Positions 25,001 to 35,769 of a DNA stretch of 64,000 nucleotides are shown piece by piece. The DNA is from Bolinopsis microptera (taxonomy: Eukaryota > Ctenophora > Tentaculata > Lobata > Bolinopsidae). The translations under genes were made by a program, and so were the position numbers. Positions within the stretch are counted from its first letter, which is position 1. Each line of letters starts with the position of its first letter. The stretch lies in contig NC_087073.1 in assembly GCF_026151205.1 (NCBI RefSeq), forward strand, positions 4,547,001 through 4,611,000. Direction: 5' to 3'. The notes under the pieces were generated by a model. It saw nothing but the letters and a program-made list of their open reading frames with translations, had not been told where the DNA came from and searched no databases.

Positions 25001-28000
25001 AAAACAAAGTTTTACTCTCCAGCAATATGGAAAATTTGGTACATGATATTTTTCATAAATGAATTGATTTCATCCCTTTTTATGTTATTCTTTGTACCTA
25101 ATTGAGGATTAAAAGTTTGAAGAAGGACCATGGTCATTAACCGGGCTACCCATTTCTGCAGATAGACTGTTACAAATTGTGGAGAAAATGTAATTCAAAA
25201 GTTACAATTTTTGTCCGTTTTTGTACCCTTTGTCCGTTTGGTACCCCCCCCCCCCCCAAATAATACTGAATTGAATGGGAAAATGACTCGAACCTGTCAC
25301 AACTGACAAGGGATTGTTCTCAGGAACAGAAAGATCTTGCTCGGCAACATGGAACTAGCGGAAAGGTGAACCCGATGACCACAGTCTGTGGGAGATGGTC
25401 GGATTGGGAAGGAGTTTATAACGACTGGCTAAAACATGCCGTGTCCTATAACAATTTTGGAAGAGGACATTCGGGAGGACAAGCCCTAGCAATGGACACC
25501 GAAGCAGGTGAAATTACTACAACACTAAAGCTTTTTTGACAATCAATGTATTATGTATCTCCCTTGTTGAAATTTGAAAGTTGCGATAAGGTATTTTGAA
25601 TGCTTGCGCTTGAAACGATATTATAAGACAATTCCATTCCAGCTCCGGCGAGAAGAAGAAAGACCACCGGTCAGCCAAAAGGTCCGACCCCCAGACGTCT
25701 GCAGGTGACTACGCCACCACAGAACCCAACATCATCAAGACAATCTGAAGGTAAAATGTATAAATGTTGTTTTTAAAAAACTGTTGTTAGTTGATGTGTG
25801 ATAAGGTATTTTTGACAAGTTTGAATTGTGTTTGGAAATATATAATATGTAATTGTTCCGTTTCAGCTTCTGCAAAAAGACGAAAGCCTTCTGGTAAAGG
25901 GCCAGCTCCCAAAGTTCAGCTGACTTCCACTCCGAAGGCAAGAGATGAGCCGACCTCACCATTACTGCTGCACCGGAACCTGTCCCCAATTAGAAACTTC
26001 CCTGGTCAGAGCACGCCGATTAGGAACATCTTGAACAAGAGTAAGGTTCCCTCAATTGTTTCGTATTGAACGGTTGAAAGATGCATCTGATCGCTATTCA
26101 AAACCTTCCGAATATTCAGATTACTGTCACTTACTATTCAGTCATTTTACATAACTGTAACGAGTATTCAACGCCCCGATCCCTTGTACCATGTTCCATC
26201 AATGAGCCCTGTAACCAGTGAAATGGGACTTCAACGCATATATACATCGTATATATATATAGGACGCTAAATTTTACTCTTTTCAAGTCTACTACCTTTT
26301 ATCTCTCAGGTATAGCGGATACCGGTACTCCCGGATCGACTACAGGTAATTAACCATATGCTTGTAAAACAATAATATTTGAATATGAATTCTAACATTT
26401 CTTACGCGCTTCGACATTCAAAATGTACCGGAATATATATATATGCGTAAGAATGTATATATATAATGCGTGAAGTTTGAATAGGTATTTCAAGAGTATT
26501 TCGAATTCCAGCCAGCTCAACGTCAATTGAGTTCAGATTTTCTAGAATTTCTAAGGTTATGAACAGGCAAGGTTCTAACGGTTTGTAGTATTTAATGAGT
26601 TAATAGACTACATTAGCTTCTTTTTTTCTTGTTCTTAATTCCAGAATAAAACCATGCGAAGTCGAATGCATTTTAAACCTTTCTCCACTGCAGGACCTGC
26701 CACTACTCCTCGAGCTTCATCACGGAGAGCGGCTTCCGAAGTTCCCCGTAAGTTGAAGCTTAAGGAGCTAGAAAAATGTATATTGATGGGCGATTCGGTT
26801 GCAAAACTTGGCTAGTCTATGAGTAATTTCTAAAGGTTGATGTATATCTAAATTTTATTACTAGAGTGGCAAATCGTGGGGAGGTTACTTAACTTTTTTG
26901 ACACGTGACACCGATTAACCTAACTTAATCCCCAATCGATTTCACTTGTCAAAAAAACTGGCGTCAGCTCCCAATGAATTGCCACATCTATGGAAATTGC
27001 AAATGGTCCACAATCGATTGAGGACAAGGTCCATCATATTAACATTTCATGTGAAATCAGCATCGAATATTGTCGACATCTGTAACTATCGACAATACTC
27101 GGTTTTCGATGTACACATGACGTAGTATAGAAGGACAAAGATTTCCACAATCAAAGAATACCATCTGTTTTCAGGTACTACCGAGTGGTTACAGTTTACT
27201 GTCGTCATGTCACACTGAAAGTAATCGTGCAAGAACATTACTTTGTTAACCATAACAGCCACCAGCAGCTATGTCACGATATGGTATACGATACGATTTG
27301 TTTGAAGCATTCGCTGTCTCATTATTTGTTTGTTATTAAAGGGCCGTATATTGCTGAAAATTGAAATAGAAATCTGAGACGTGTAAAACGGAGCTCCCTC
27401 TGTGCGATTAGAGATCAGAGGGAATTTCCATTCCACTTTCTACTGCAGTTTTGTATACTTTTGCTACAATTTTGATAGTATAAAACTGCATTAACATCAA
27501 CAATTTTTATCTCCGAAATTCATAGTGCGGGAATCTTAGTCAGAGATGCAACTTCCATTATATCTTGTCGCAAAATTTGTATTCCTGCTTCAACAATTTC
27601 GTCAACGAAGGAAGAACACGAATCAGATTAGTAGCGTTTATTAAGCACCACAAAATGTGGATTGACGGTGACAGTAATTCCAAAATTACGTAGTCCAGCA
27701 CTTCTGACCTCTTCATTCAACCAATAGTTGTTTCGGTGGTGGTTTATAAATGCTTTGTTTGGCAAATGTTGTGGACTGCTCATGCTACTGTACATCATTA
27801 GTTAATATTACATCTGTATAGCTAGAGTACTTACAATTACCAATACAAATTTTTGTCAGAAAAAATCTAGGGTGTAATTTGAAATTGGACGAGAATATTT
27901 CCGACTTAAATGATAAGTCGGAAATTAATAAGGTGATATGGTTGTCCTCTCAGGACCAAGCTCGAAGAAAATGTATTTAGTGTTTTTGGACCAGGTTTCT

Positions 28001-31000
28001 ATTTCAAATGCGGCAATTACAGTTTCTGCTTCTGACTTGGCGTGATTGCCTGGTCTTAACAGTATCTGCATGCTCATTGCTCATGCTGTTGGTGAATTTG
28101 TACTGTGTATTCAATAGCCCTCGGTTATTTGATGTATATGTTTTATTTGATTTGTTTTCACATTTATAACGTCAAGCAGAAGTCACGCGACAGAGGAGGT
28201 TCAGTGGGGGAGATATAAAAAAGGCCAAATCGAGGTCATTACTCATTTGTGAAGGTTTCCTTGCTAGCACACTGACCTATTCTGTGATATAGCATTATCA
28301 TATGCTATTCGCCCAACGTTATTACTTGGTTCACTATCGATACAGGAGATTATCATTGTTCTCGTGATTTGATCTTTCTGTGTGGCATGTTTGTGGATCG
28401 GAATAACAACTGGTTTACTCATGTTTTTGATTGCTATACAGTTCGTCCTCACAGATAAGTTTCAGGCCATAGCCTATGCTGTATATAAAATGCGTTGTAG
28501 GCTAAGCTACGGGAACTTGAGCTGCATGACATCTTTTTAAGATATTATCCAATGACATTGGCTTCTCAGATTATTACAATTTATGCAAAAAGACTGTTTC
28601 TAGAGGAAACTACATGCTCCAAAGTGTTAAAAACCTTTGATAGAGCATCCTGCATCAATTCGAGTCATTTGGCCGTTATGTGTATTGAACATGGGAAAAT
28701 ATTCTAAGCATGGGAAAATATTCTAAGCACGGAAAAATATTCTAAGCATGGACAAATATTCTAGAACTGTTGGTAACAACATCGTGAGTTCAATAAAAAT
28801 TTTCAGGGACCACATTCTTGGATACTCTAGGAGAAAGTGTCGCTGCCGCTCTGCGGACAGTATCGCGGATAGACGAAAAGCTAGCAGACAGAATTGCTAT
28901 CGACATAGAGCACCAAATTATCAACAAAATTTATTCAGGAGGGCCAGCCAGGTAAATATATATATCTATTATTATATTGTTCTATGGTGTTCACACCTAT
29001 TGTTAAAATTTGCAATGATCGCGTGTCACGATCGTAGCGCGGCGTAAGTGTGCTTTTTTGCAATTGAATTATGTAGATGTACTTTAAAGCACACTTACGC
29101 TGTACAACCGTCACACGTCTTAACAATAGGTGGGAACACCATGCTATACAATGGATATTGGCCTTGGGTTAGAGTGGAACTGCAGTATCGTGGTAGGGGT
29201 AAACCATCTGAAATTACTTGATTTAACAACGAATCTGTATAAATTACTGTTTGCATCATAAATTTAAAGAATAATTGCAGAACAACCTCAGGAACCTCGC
29301 TGATTTGTAATTCGTCACTGCGCCGCTACCTGCGGTTGCGCAACTACCCGTGACTGCACTGCTACTAAGTTTTTTATCAAGAGTATCAAACCCTGATTTT
29401 GTTTGATCATTTGTTTTTTAGATGCTCTGATATTACTCTTCTCATCATATTGATATAAAAATTGTTAATAAATTGTTTATAGTAGTAATAACTAATATGG
29501 TTCTGTGTGCAGATTTTGATATGTCGGGTTTACTTTGTATTTTCACGAAGGAATTCTTCACCAAACTAATAATTTTATGCTGGAATGGAATCCGTTCTGT
29601 AAAAGTGTAAAGGTTTCTTTATATTTCAGAAACAGCTTTTATTTCCTAACAGCCACTGCTTCCGTCCCAGCCTTCAGCCTTGATATTTTAATTACATCAT
29701 ATTTGATCGAGATTGTTAGGAAAGTTTATTATCAAGAGTATCAAACCCTGATTTTGTTGCTGGTATTACTCTTCTCATCATATTGATATAAAAATTGTTA
29801 ATAAATTGTTTATTATATAGTAGTAATAACTAATATGGTTCTGTGTGCAGATTTTGATATGCCGGGTTTACTTTGTATTTTCACGAAGGAATTCTTCACC
29901 AAACTAATAATTTTATGCTGGAATGGAATCCGTTCTGTAAAAGTGTAAAGGTTTCTTTATATTTCAGAAACAGCTTTTATTTCCTAACAGCCACTGCTTC
30001 CGTCCCAGCCTTCAGCCTTGATATTTTAATTACATCATATTTGATCGAGATTGTTAGGAAAGTTTATTATCAAGAGTATCAAACCCTGATTTTGTTGCTG
30101 GTATTACTCTTCTCATCATATTGATATAAAAATTGTTAATAAATTGTTTATTATAGTAGTAATAACTAATATGGTTCTGTGTGCAGATTTTGATATGCCG
30201 GGTTTACTTTGTATTTTCACGAAGGAATTCTTCACCGAACTAATAATTTTATGCTGGAATGGAATCCGTTCTGTTAAGGTTTCTTTCTATTTCAGAAACA
30301 GCTTTTATTACCTAACAGCCACAGTAATATGGTGTGTTTCACTGCGTTGTCATACTGGGTTTTGCATTGTTTTTTTTTGAAACCTTCATCAAGTAGATAT
30401 ATAGCATTGTAGGTCAATATTTTGGTTGATTTTCCTTTTCGTATAATGTACTGCATAATGTATCTACTGCTAACTGCAAATAATTCTGTTATCTCGACTT
30501 ACTTATTTGTAGGAAACATGTTCGAAAGGGAAACGTCGGTTACCAAGATTCAAAATGATGACAAGAAGAGGAACATGTTGAAGTACCTTAATATTTTTTT
30601 GCTAACCGAAGTGAAGGATAAGCTGGACTTTCTCCACATGTTAGTAGATGTGTAACGATCACGTTTTGAGAGCTAACAACCATAGCGCAGCTGCCAAGAC
30701 AATTTTTACTGATACATAAATTATATGATGAGCTGAAACTACACTATCAGCCTTGCAGAATAAGAATAATAGCCTACAATGATTAGAAGATATTTCAACT
30801 GTTCATATTTTCAGAAAGACGTTCACACCTACGAACATTGACAAGTTGGTAAAAAGCCTGCAGTGCGATCTAGATTGTAAGTATCCTCTGTTAGCCTCTC
30901 CTCCACACTTCTTTTTATTTGTTCATAAATTGGAAGCATTGTCATGGATTCTTTGAACAAGTGGTTGCGCAAAACGGTAGTTTAAAGGGCTTGTGTTGTG

Positions 31001-34000
31001 GTCTGGGTTAATGTTGTGTAACGGTAAGGGTTAGAGTCGGGGATCGAGCTATCATAGCTCGGAGCTAGGCCAGGTTTAGGTGTAAGACAACGTTTGAGAT
31101 TTAAAACCAGGGGGCCAACGATCGTGAGGTGAAATGTCGAGGGGTGAAAACCCGTTTAATTCCATGTGATGGATTGTTTAAAAAAGTGGTCGAAAGGACG
31201 ATTTAAAAGACCGTACTTGATCGTTGAAAGTTAATGATTCTCCTCTAAGACGTGTAGATATATGTAGATACGTTTTAAGTCATTAATATACCAGAAGAGA
31301 AAATCCGCATCTTATTGATGAACTATGCTTCCTTTCGACCACTCTTTTATCGACCAATGAAGTCACGTATGGGTAAGGTACTATGTGATCACTGATCAGG
31401 TATCTACTCCACTTACTCATTCGGCTGTAATTACAGTGCACATTGATGAGAAAAAAGACAAGACTTTGGCAAATAGGAAGTTGCTAATATCAACAATCTG
31501 TGAGCTGATCACCGCCCTCAAAAAGATAAAAGTAAGTAATTATACTTGATGTCACAGATCTTCCGAAATAAGGTCCTGGCAGTGGGATCAATTAGAACAT
31601 CCGTAATCAGATTGAGCTGTACATGATAAGCAGGCATTTTGCTTTGTACAAGTTTAAACAAGTTTCCCGTTTTTTACTTTACTAGGTTCCAGTTGATAAT
31701 TACCGACTGCAACATCACCTTAGTTCAGTCGGGTGGAATGTTTGCAGTGTTTATAATTGCCTATGCTTCAAAAACATGCTGTGGCATACAGTATAAACAA
31801 TTTCCTGAACAGGGAGGTAGGAGTGGTGATGGACAGAGTGGAAGTCTGACAAAGTTAGACGAAGACATCAAGAAAGTTTTTTGGAACTTCTTTACAGCTA
31901 AAGACGACAAGGTTTGAATATAGTTCTTCAACTTAACAGTTAATATTCTCACTGATTGAACATAAATTGATCATTCCCCCCTGAGTCCTGATAGGTATTG
32001 ATTATGAATCGATTTCACGTGGTGTATTAGATATTACATTAGCTATTAATTTTACCTACCATTGACCTTTAGCAACCCGGAGAAGACAGTGTTGATGGAG
32101 GAGAACAATTGGCAACAACTGTTAACGAGGCTCCGATCAGGGTCTCTAATATTTTCGAGAGATGCGACATAGGTATACATATTGTTACATTATAATTATA
32201 CCATAGTGAAGCTCACTCATATCACTGTATGAGAATTTCGCTGTAACTCATGACCGACGATAAATTTGCCCTACCTTCTCTGATCGTCTGTATCAGTATA
32301 GCCTATCTTGGGCTTTAAAATGAATTGCTGCATTATGGTTAATCGTAGGCGATTCCCAGGTGCTATTCAGAGAGTGATAAAGAAGATGCCCCCGGTTCCC
32401 GTCACGAAACCTGGATCATTGACAGCCCCCGAGAGTGAACAGAGTGAGTTATAGCTATTTTAAAAGTCATCCGGATGGGTCACTAGGCGCTACCTGTGCT
32501 GAATATGCTAATATTTGTTTAGTCATTTTTTGTACTATCTACTGATCGTAGAAACAGTTTTGTGTCATCGTCAGAGCGGACTCCCAGTTTGAAATTTTAT
32601 GGGTTTACAATACGATTCTTCAAGTAGGAACATCCTGCAATAAACTTCGTTTTCATACACTAATCCGCTGTGACGTTTCCAGGTGCTGTTCAGAGAATAG
32701 CTTTGGCCATCCGGAGCGAGCCCCGGGCCCCCGTCGCAAAACCCCCCGTTCAACCGGACACCACACCAGCAGCCGGGCCTGCGCCTCCAACCAGCAAGGT
32801 CCGAAAAGACCACATATCCAGACTTCAGAAAGAGTCCGAGAGTCGCCTGAGTGAGTTACAGCTATTTCTAAACATCATTTAGAATTATCGCCTGTAATAT
32901 GGATGGGTCACCACTCACCAGGCGCAGGAAGAATTCATCTTTGGTCAATTAAAGTTGATACTTTCATCTTTGACCATTTTTTTGTACGATATTTGTGACG
33001 AGTAAAAATTGGAAACCGCATTATTTAATCAGACTTTTGTGTGATAACTGACGCGTTCGCCATAATACAAAACTCCCTAACCTTAAGGCGTAAGGTTTCC
33101 CTCTGTGCAACGTCGAAAATAACTTAGTCACGCCTTTATCATTTCAGAGAGACGACATCTTCACCCCAAGGGCCTCCGAGATACTTCGGCGACAATGGTT
33201 GAGGAGGCTTTGAAGATCAATCCGGTGATAGGTAATAATTCAAGTGCAACATATCGTTTTTAAACTTTCGGACATTAATTTTTCTTCAAGTCGAAGATTG
33301 CATCGCCGTTTCCACACAAAGGTAGCTGGTTTGACGCACATCAAGTCTATTTTAAGCGATATAATACCCATTCACGGTCGAAATGGGGGTTAGTCGATAT
33401 GCAATCGAAACCACTACAGTTTTAGGTCACTATAAGTCACGTTTCACTTGGTATGTGTATATAACTCAGTTCTAAAGTTAAAACTAACCCACTTCTGCAG
33501 GTTATCTCAGAAATCCATCTCTTTACTTTTAGCAAATTTCATGTCTGTTTGAACCTCAGTCTTTTATCAGGAGCCGTGGCCGAACAGGCGAGACAGATCC
33601 TCCAGGAGGATAGATGGGATGTGTTCGGCAAGAGTATTGCCCAGCTGTCGGCTGTCGCATATCAAGGTAACTTATTTATAGGTATTCGATCAAACAGTCC
33701 CGGAAAAAATTGGCTCACCGGCGCGGCCCAGCCAAAATATTTGCTACTCTTTTTTTGCAACAAAAAATCCTTGATCACGTCCAAATACTAGGGTCTCCCC
33801 AACAAAATCTTGCACCGGTCGAAAGCCGCGAGATTTAACTACCTAGACAAAACAATCTGCCACAATCTGCTTTCCAATCCAATAAGTTTGCACAGGAAAA
33901 AAACTGAATTCGTTTTGTTGATATGATGTGTGGTCAAAGCAACCTGTCTCCATATAATACTATCCGTACAACAACAAGAAATGTAGGATCATTGAATCTT

Positions 34001-35769
34001 TGGCGACTAATGTGGGGGGGGGGGGTAAACCCTATTTTGACTCATTTTGCCTCATTTTTCCCTTTTTTGGCTGCCCGAATGAGGTAAAATAAAGTAAATT
34101 TCGGCAAAAACATTTGTCTCTAAAAAGGCTCAGAAAACTAGATTCATTTACCTCACTTTACCTCATTTTACCTCATCCCAATTTTGGCTGCCCGAATGAG
34201 GTAAAATGAAATTGACCCCCCCCCCCCCCCCCACTAATGTTTAGAACTCTTTCAGACGAACTGGAGCTCATGGAGCACGCAGGAAAGATCCTACTCAAGA
34301 TCGCGGCAGACGCGAAGACAGTAAGTAAGATTCAGTCTCCTCCTCATTACTCGAATTTGTTGGGTCAGTTATTTAATGAAAAATTTTTACCGTTAAATTG
34401 TGTGGCTGTGTTGTCTGTGACATCGTTTCCAAGTGGGGAACATGGTTTATTTTTAATTAATTTTATCATAAGAACAGGTCCAGCTTTATTATTAATTGTA
34501 TATTATGCAGAGTCTGTGAAAACTGTTCATTTCAGGCTGGAACTGATTGAAAACCCTCCTTCGGAGCTCTTCGGACGCAGCTTGTCCCTCGACGATTCTC
34601 CTAACCATCTTGTAGATTCTGGGGAGAGGACAAGGACAAGATTGCATTATTATTTTAATTATGTCAACCCGATTGAGATCCAGAGATAAGTTATGGCTTC
34701 CCATCTTAGACCACAACTCAGCTCTTTATCTGCATAAAAGAAACACCACCCGCCAGATTAAATTCACTTAAATTCCATCATTTGTATTAGGTCAATGAAA
34801 CTGCATACATAACAAGCTTAGACATTTCCTCGAATACACCTGGAAAAAAAAATGGATGTATACTTTTGGAAGTACATAGAATCTCCTGGGAGACCCTATA
34901 AAAAATCTTCGCATTTTTCTATTGGCGTTTTTATAAAACCTGATAAATAGAGCTCCTGATCAACGATACTCATCGTTTTAGCATCCAATCCTTTCAGAAT
35001 GGTAAGAATTTGAGTTTTAGAGTTGCTTTTAAAGGGTTCTAAAACTTAACTCACTTCAAATTTAAGCAAATATATGGCCTGATATGTGCTCAGTATTTTG
35101 TTACACGTGTATTTGTATTTGTAACACGTGTATTTTTAAGAATTGGTAATTTAACACTTGTAATTATTTTTGTAATACGTGCATGTATTGTTTTGACTAA
35201 CGCGTGTACTTTTCTAGAACGTGTTTTTTAAATGTCCTCCGCAAGTGACAAGCAGTCCACACGGCCAATGTTGCGTGAACTGCTGTCTGCTACGGTGATC
35301 TTATTCACACAAAAGGAATAAACTAAGAATAATGTTCATTTATTTATCATACTGTGCTATGTTTTCACGTATTTGATTTAATATCTTTATCTGCCTAAAA
35401 GAATTGTGTTATCATTAAGTCATCAAGCTTCGTAAACTCGACATTTTCAATAGCTGTGGGCTAAACAAGTTTTCGCCATATTTCAGTCACCGTTAATCTT
35501 GTTATCATTATATCTGGTGGTTTTTTAACCGAACCAATGCATCATATTCCAGTCCCGCCAAATTGTGACAAATACTGGCAAATTTTTAAAAATTTTCTAA
35601 TTTGCCGCAGACGCGATTACTGAAACCTTATGAAAGCTTTCGGCGCGGCTGACATTGTCATGCTTTCAGGCGCGCGACGTTTCAGGCGCGCGACGTTTCA
35701 GGCGCGCTACGTTTCAATTTCACTCTTAGGTGGGCACACCACTGTCAGTCTCGAGACCTACCGCATTAA
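22091..35769 (+). CDS. MADF-like DNA-binding protein with long helical C-terminal part
   Basis: Exons: 22091-22181, 22928-23089, 23255-23325, 25324-25507, 25643-25750, 25867-26040, 26310-26345, 26694-26747, 28807-28951, about 30528-30639, 30815-30876, 31437-31531, 31813-31911, 32073-32172, 32360-32443, 32683-32850, 33148-33231, 33571-33666, 34256-34320 and perhaps a short last exon 35749-35769. Nearly all phases join; the start of the 30528 exon and the last exon are weakest. Residues 1-170 fit a MADF (Myb/SANT-like) fold: LVEVFHQYPTLWD, then GKWSAFLDHF, then GRWSDWEGVYNDWL. A basic, Pro/Ser-rich linker follows with AT-hook-like RRRKTTGQPKGPTPRR. The rest is helical with no family I know. MADF proteins are usually transcription regulators, so a nuclear role is likely. 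Exons 32360 and 32683 are tandem duplicates. Confidence 0.6.
22208..22586. mobile_element. MITE with GGGGGGAGCCAAGTGGATA ends, copy 1
   Basis: Terminal inverted repeats of about 33 bp begin GGGGGGAGCC and end GGCTCCCCCC. A perfect 7-bp target duplication, TATTCCT, flanks it (22201-22207 and 22587-22593). The inside holds two tandem copies of a roughly 125-base unit containing TCTACAAATATCTACA and GTGCCCAGAAATTC. It sits in the first intron of the MADF-like gene, 26 bases after the donor. Confidence 0.88.
23408..24018. repeat. Telomere-like island between inverted CAATTG arrays
   Basis: Left arm: about five copies of the unit CGACAATTGACCCCC (23408-23490). Core: (CCCTGA)n grading into CCCTAA and CCAGGA variants (23505-23840). 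Right arm: inverted copies GGGGGTCAATTGTCG (23845-24018). The whole can fold back on itself. A 99-codon frame of Thr-Leu repeats inside it is an artefact. Confidence 0.85.
24158..24830 (+). repeat. 670-base polypyrimidine tract
   Basis: Almost only C and T on the plus strand, built from TCC, TCCTCAG and CCTCCTCAGTC units. It lies inside an intron of the MADF-like gene. Open frames in it are Leu, Ser or Pro runs and are not genes. The strand bias is of the kind that allows triplex or H-DNA. Confidence 0.85.
24954..25019. repeat. Perfect 30-bp inverted repeat with 6-base loop
   Basis: Arms 24954-24983 and 24990-25019 are exactly complementary, around the loop TTCTTA. The arms contain ACTTTGTTTTAAGCC. 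It lies in an intron just after the polypyrimidine tract. Confidence 0.9.
28986..29140. mobile_element. MITE with GGTGTTCCCACCTATTGTTAA ends
   Basis: Outer arms GGTGTTCACACCTATTGTTA and its mirror at 29119-29140 differ by one base. Inner arms GCGTAAGTGTGCTTT and AAAGCACACTTACGC are also inverted (29041-29055, 29086-29100). It starts 35 bases after the donor of the exon at 28807-28951. The end sequence resembles the distal end of the introner-like repeat (GGTGGTTCCCACCTAAG). Confidence 0.75.
29376..30320 (+). repeat. Three tandem copies of a 338-base unit
   Basis: Copies are in register at the TTCTGTGTGCAGATTTTGATATG block near 29501, 29839 and 30177. The first two are nearly identical; the third diverges after 30315. 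Each carries a TTTCTTTATATTTCAG segment that looks like a 3' splice site. The 83-codon frame seen in each copy shows only hydrophobic AT-rich translation, so I do not call a gene. Confidence 0.85.
34014..34232. mobile_element. 219-bp MITE with poly-G/poly-C ends next to a splice site
   Basis: Starts with 12 G and ends with about 16 C, with inner inverted blocks of the CCTCATTTTACC type; the motif GGCTGCCCGAATGAGGTAAAAT occurs twice. A perfect 8-bp target duplication ACTAATGT flanks it (34006-34013, 34233-34240), as for hAT-type elements. Its right end lies 23 bases before the exon at 34256. Confidence 0.85.
34321..35748 (+). mobile_element. Introner-like repeat, copy 2 (whole intron)
   Basis: Reverse-orientation homologue of 10855-12548. 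Homology starts at the donor GTAAGTAAGATTCAGTCTCC at 34321 and continues, about 75 to 95 percent by eye, to GGTGGGCACACCACTG near 35743. A usable acceptor (CACTGTCAG) ends at 35748, so the repeat may equal the intron. The 150-codon frame at its start is the exon plus intron read-through. It has no transposase. Confidence 0.7.

Noticed and set aside
29535-30124. Duplicated 83-codon protein
   Set aside because: Identical frames in two copies simply follow from the 338-base tandem repeat; composition is AT-driven and hydrophobic.
31639-31811. Extended N-terminal part of the frame reading into the exon at 31813
   Set aside because: A consensus acceptor (CCTGAACAG) and phase continuity place the exon start at 31813; the upstream part is intron.
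34237-34689. 150-codon open frame, among the longest in the window
   Set aside because: Only the first part (34256-34320) is an exon; the rest runs into the introner-like repeat, whose other copy is not open in this frame.
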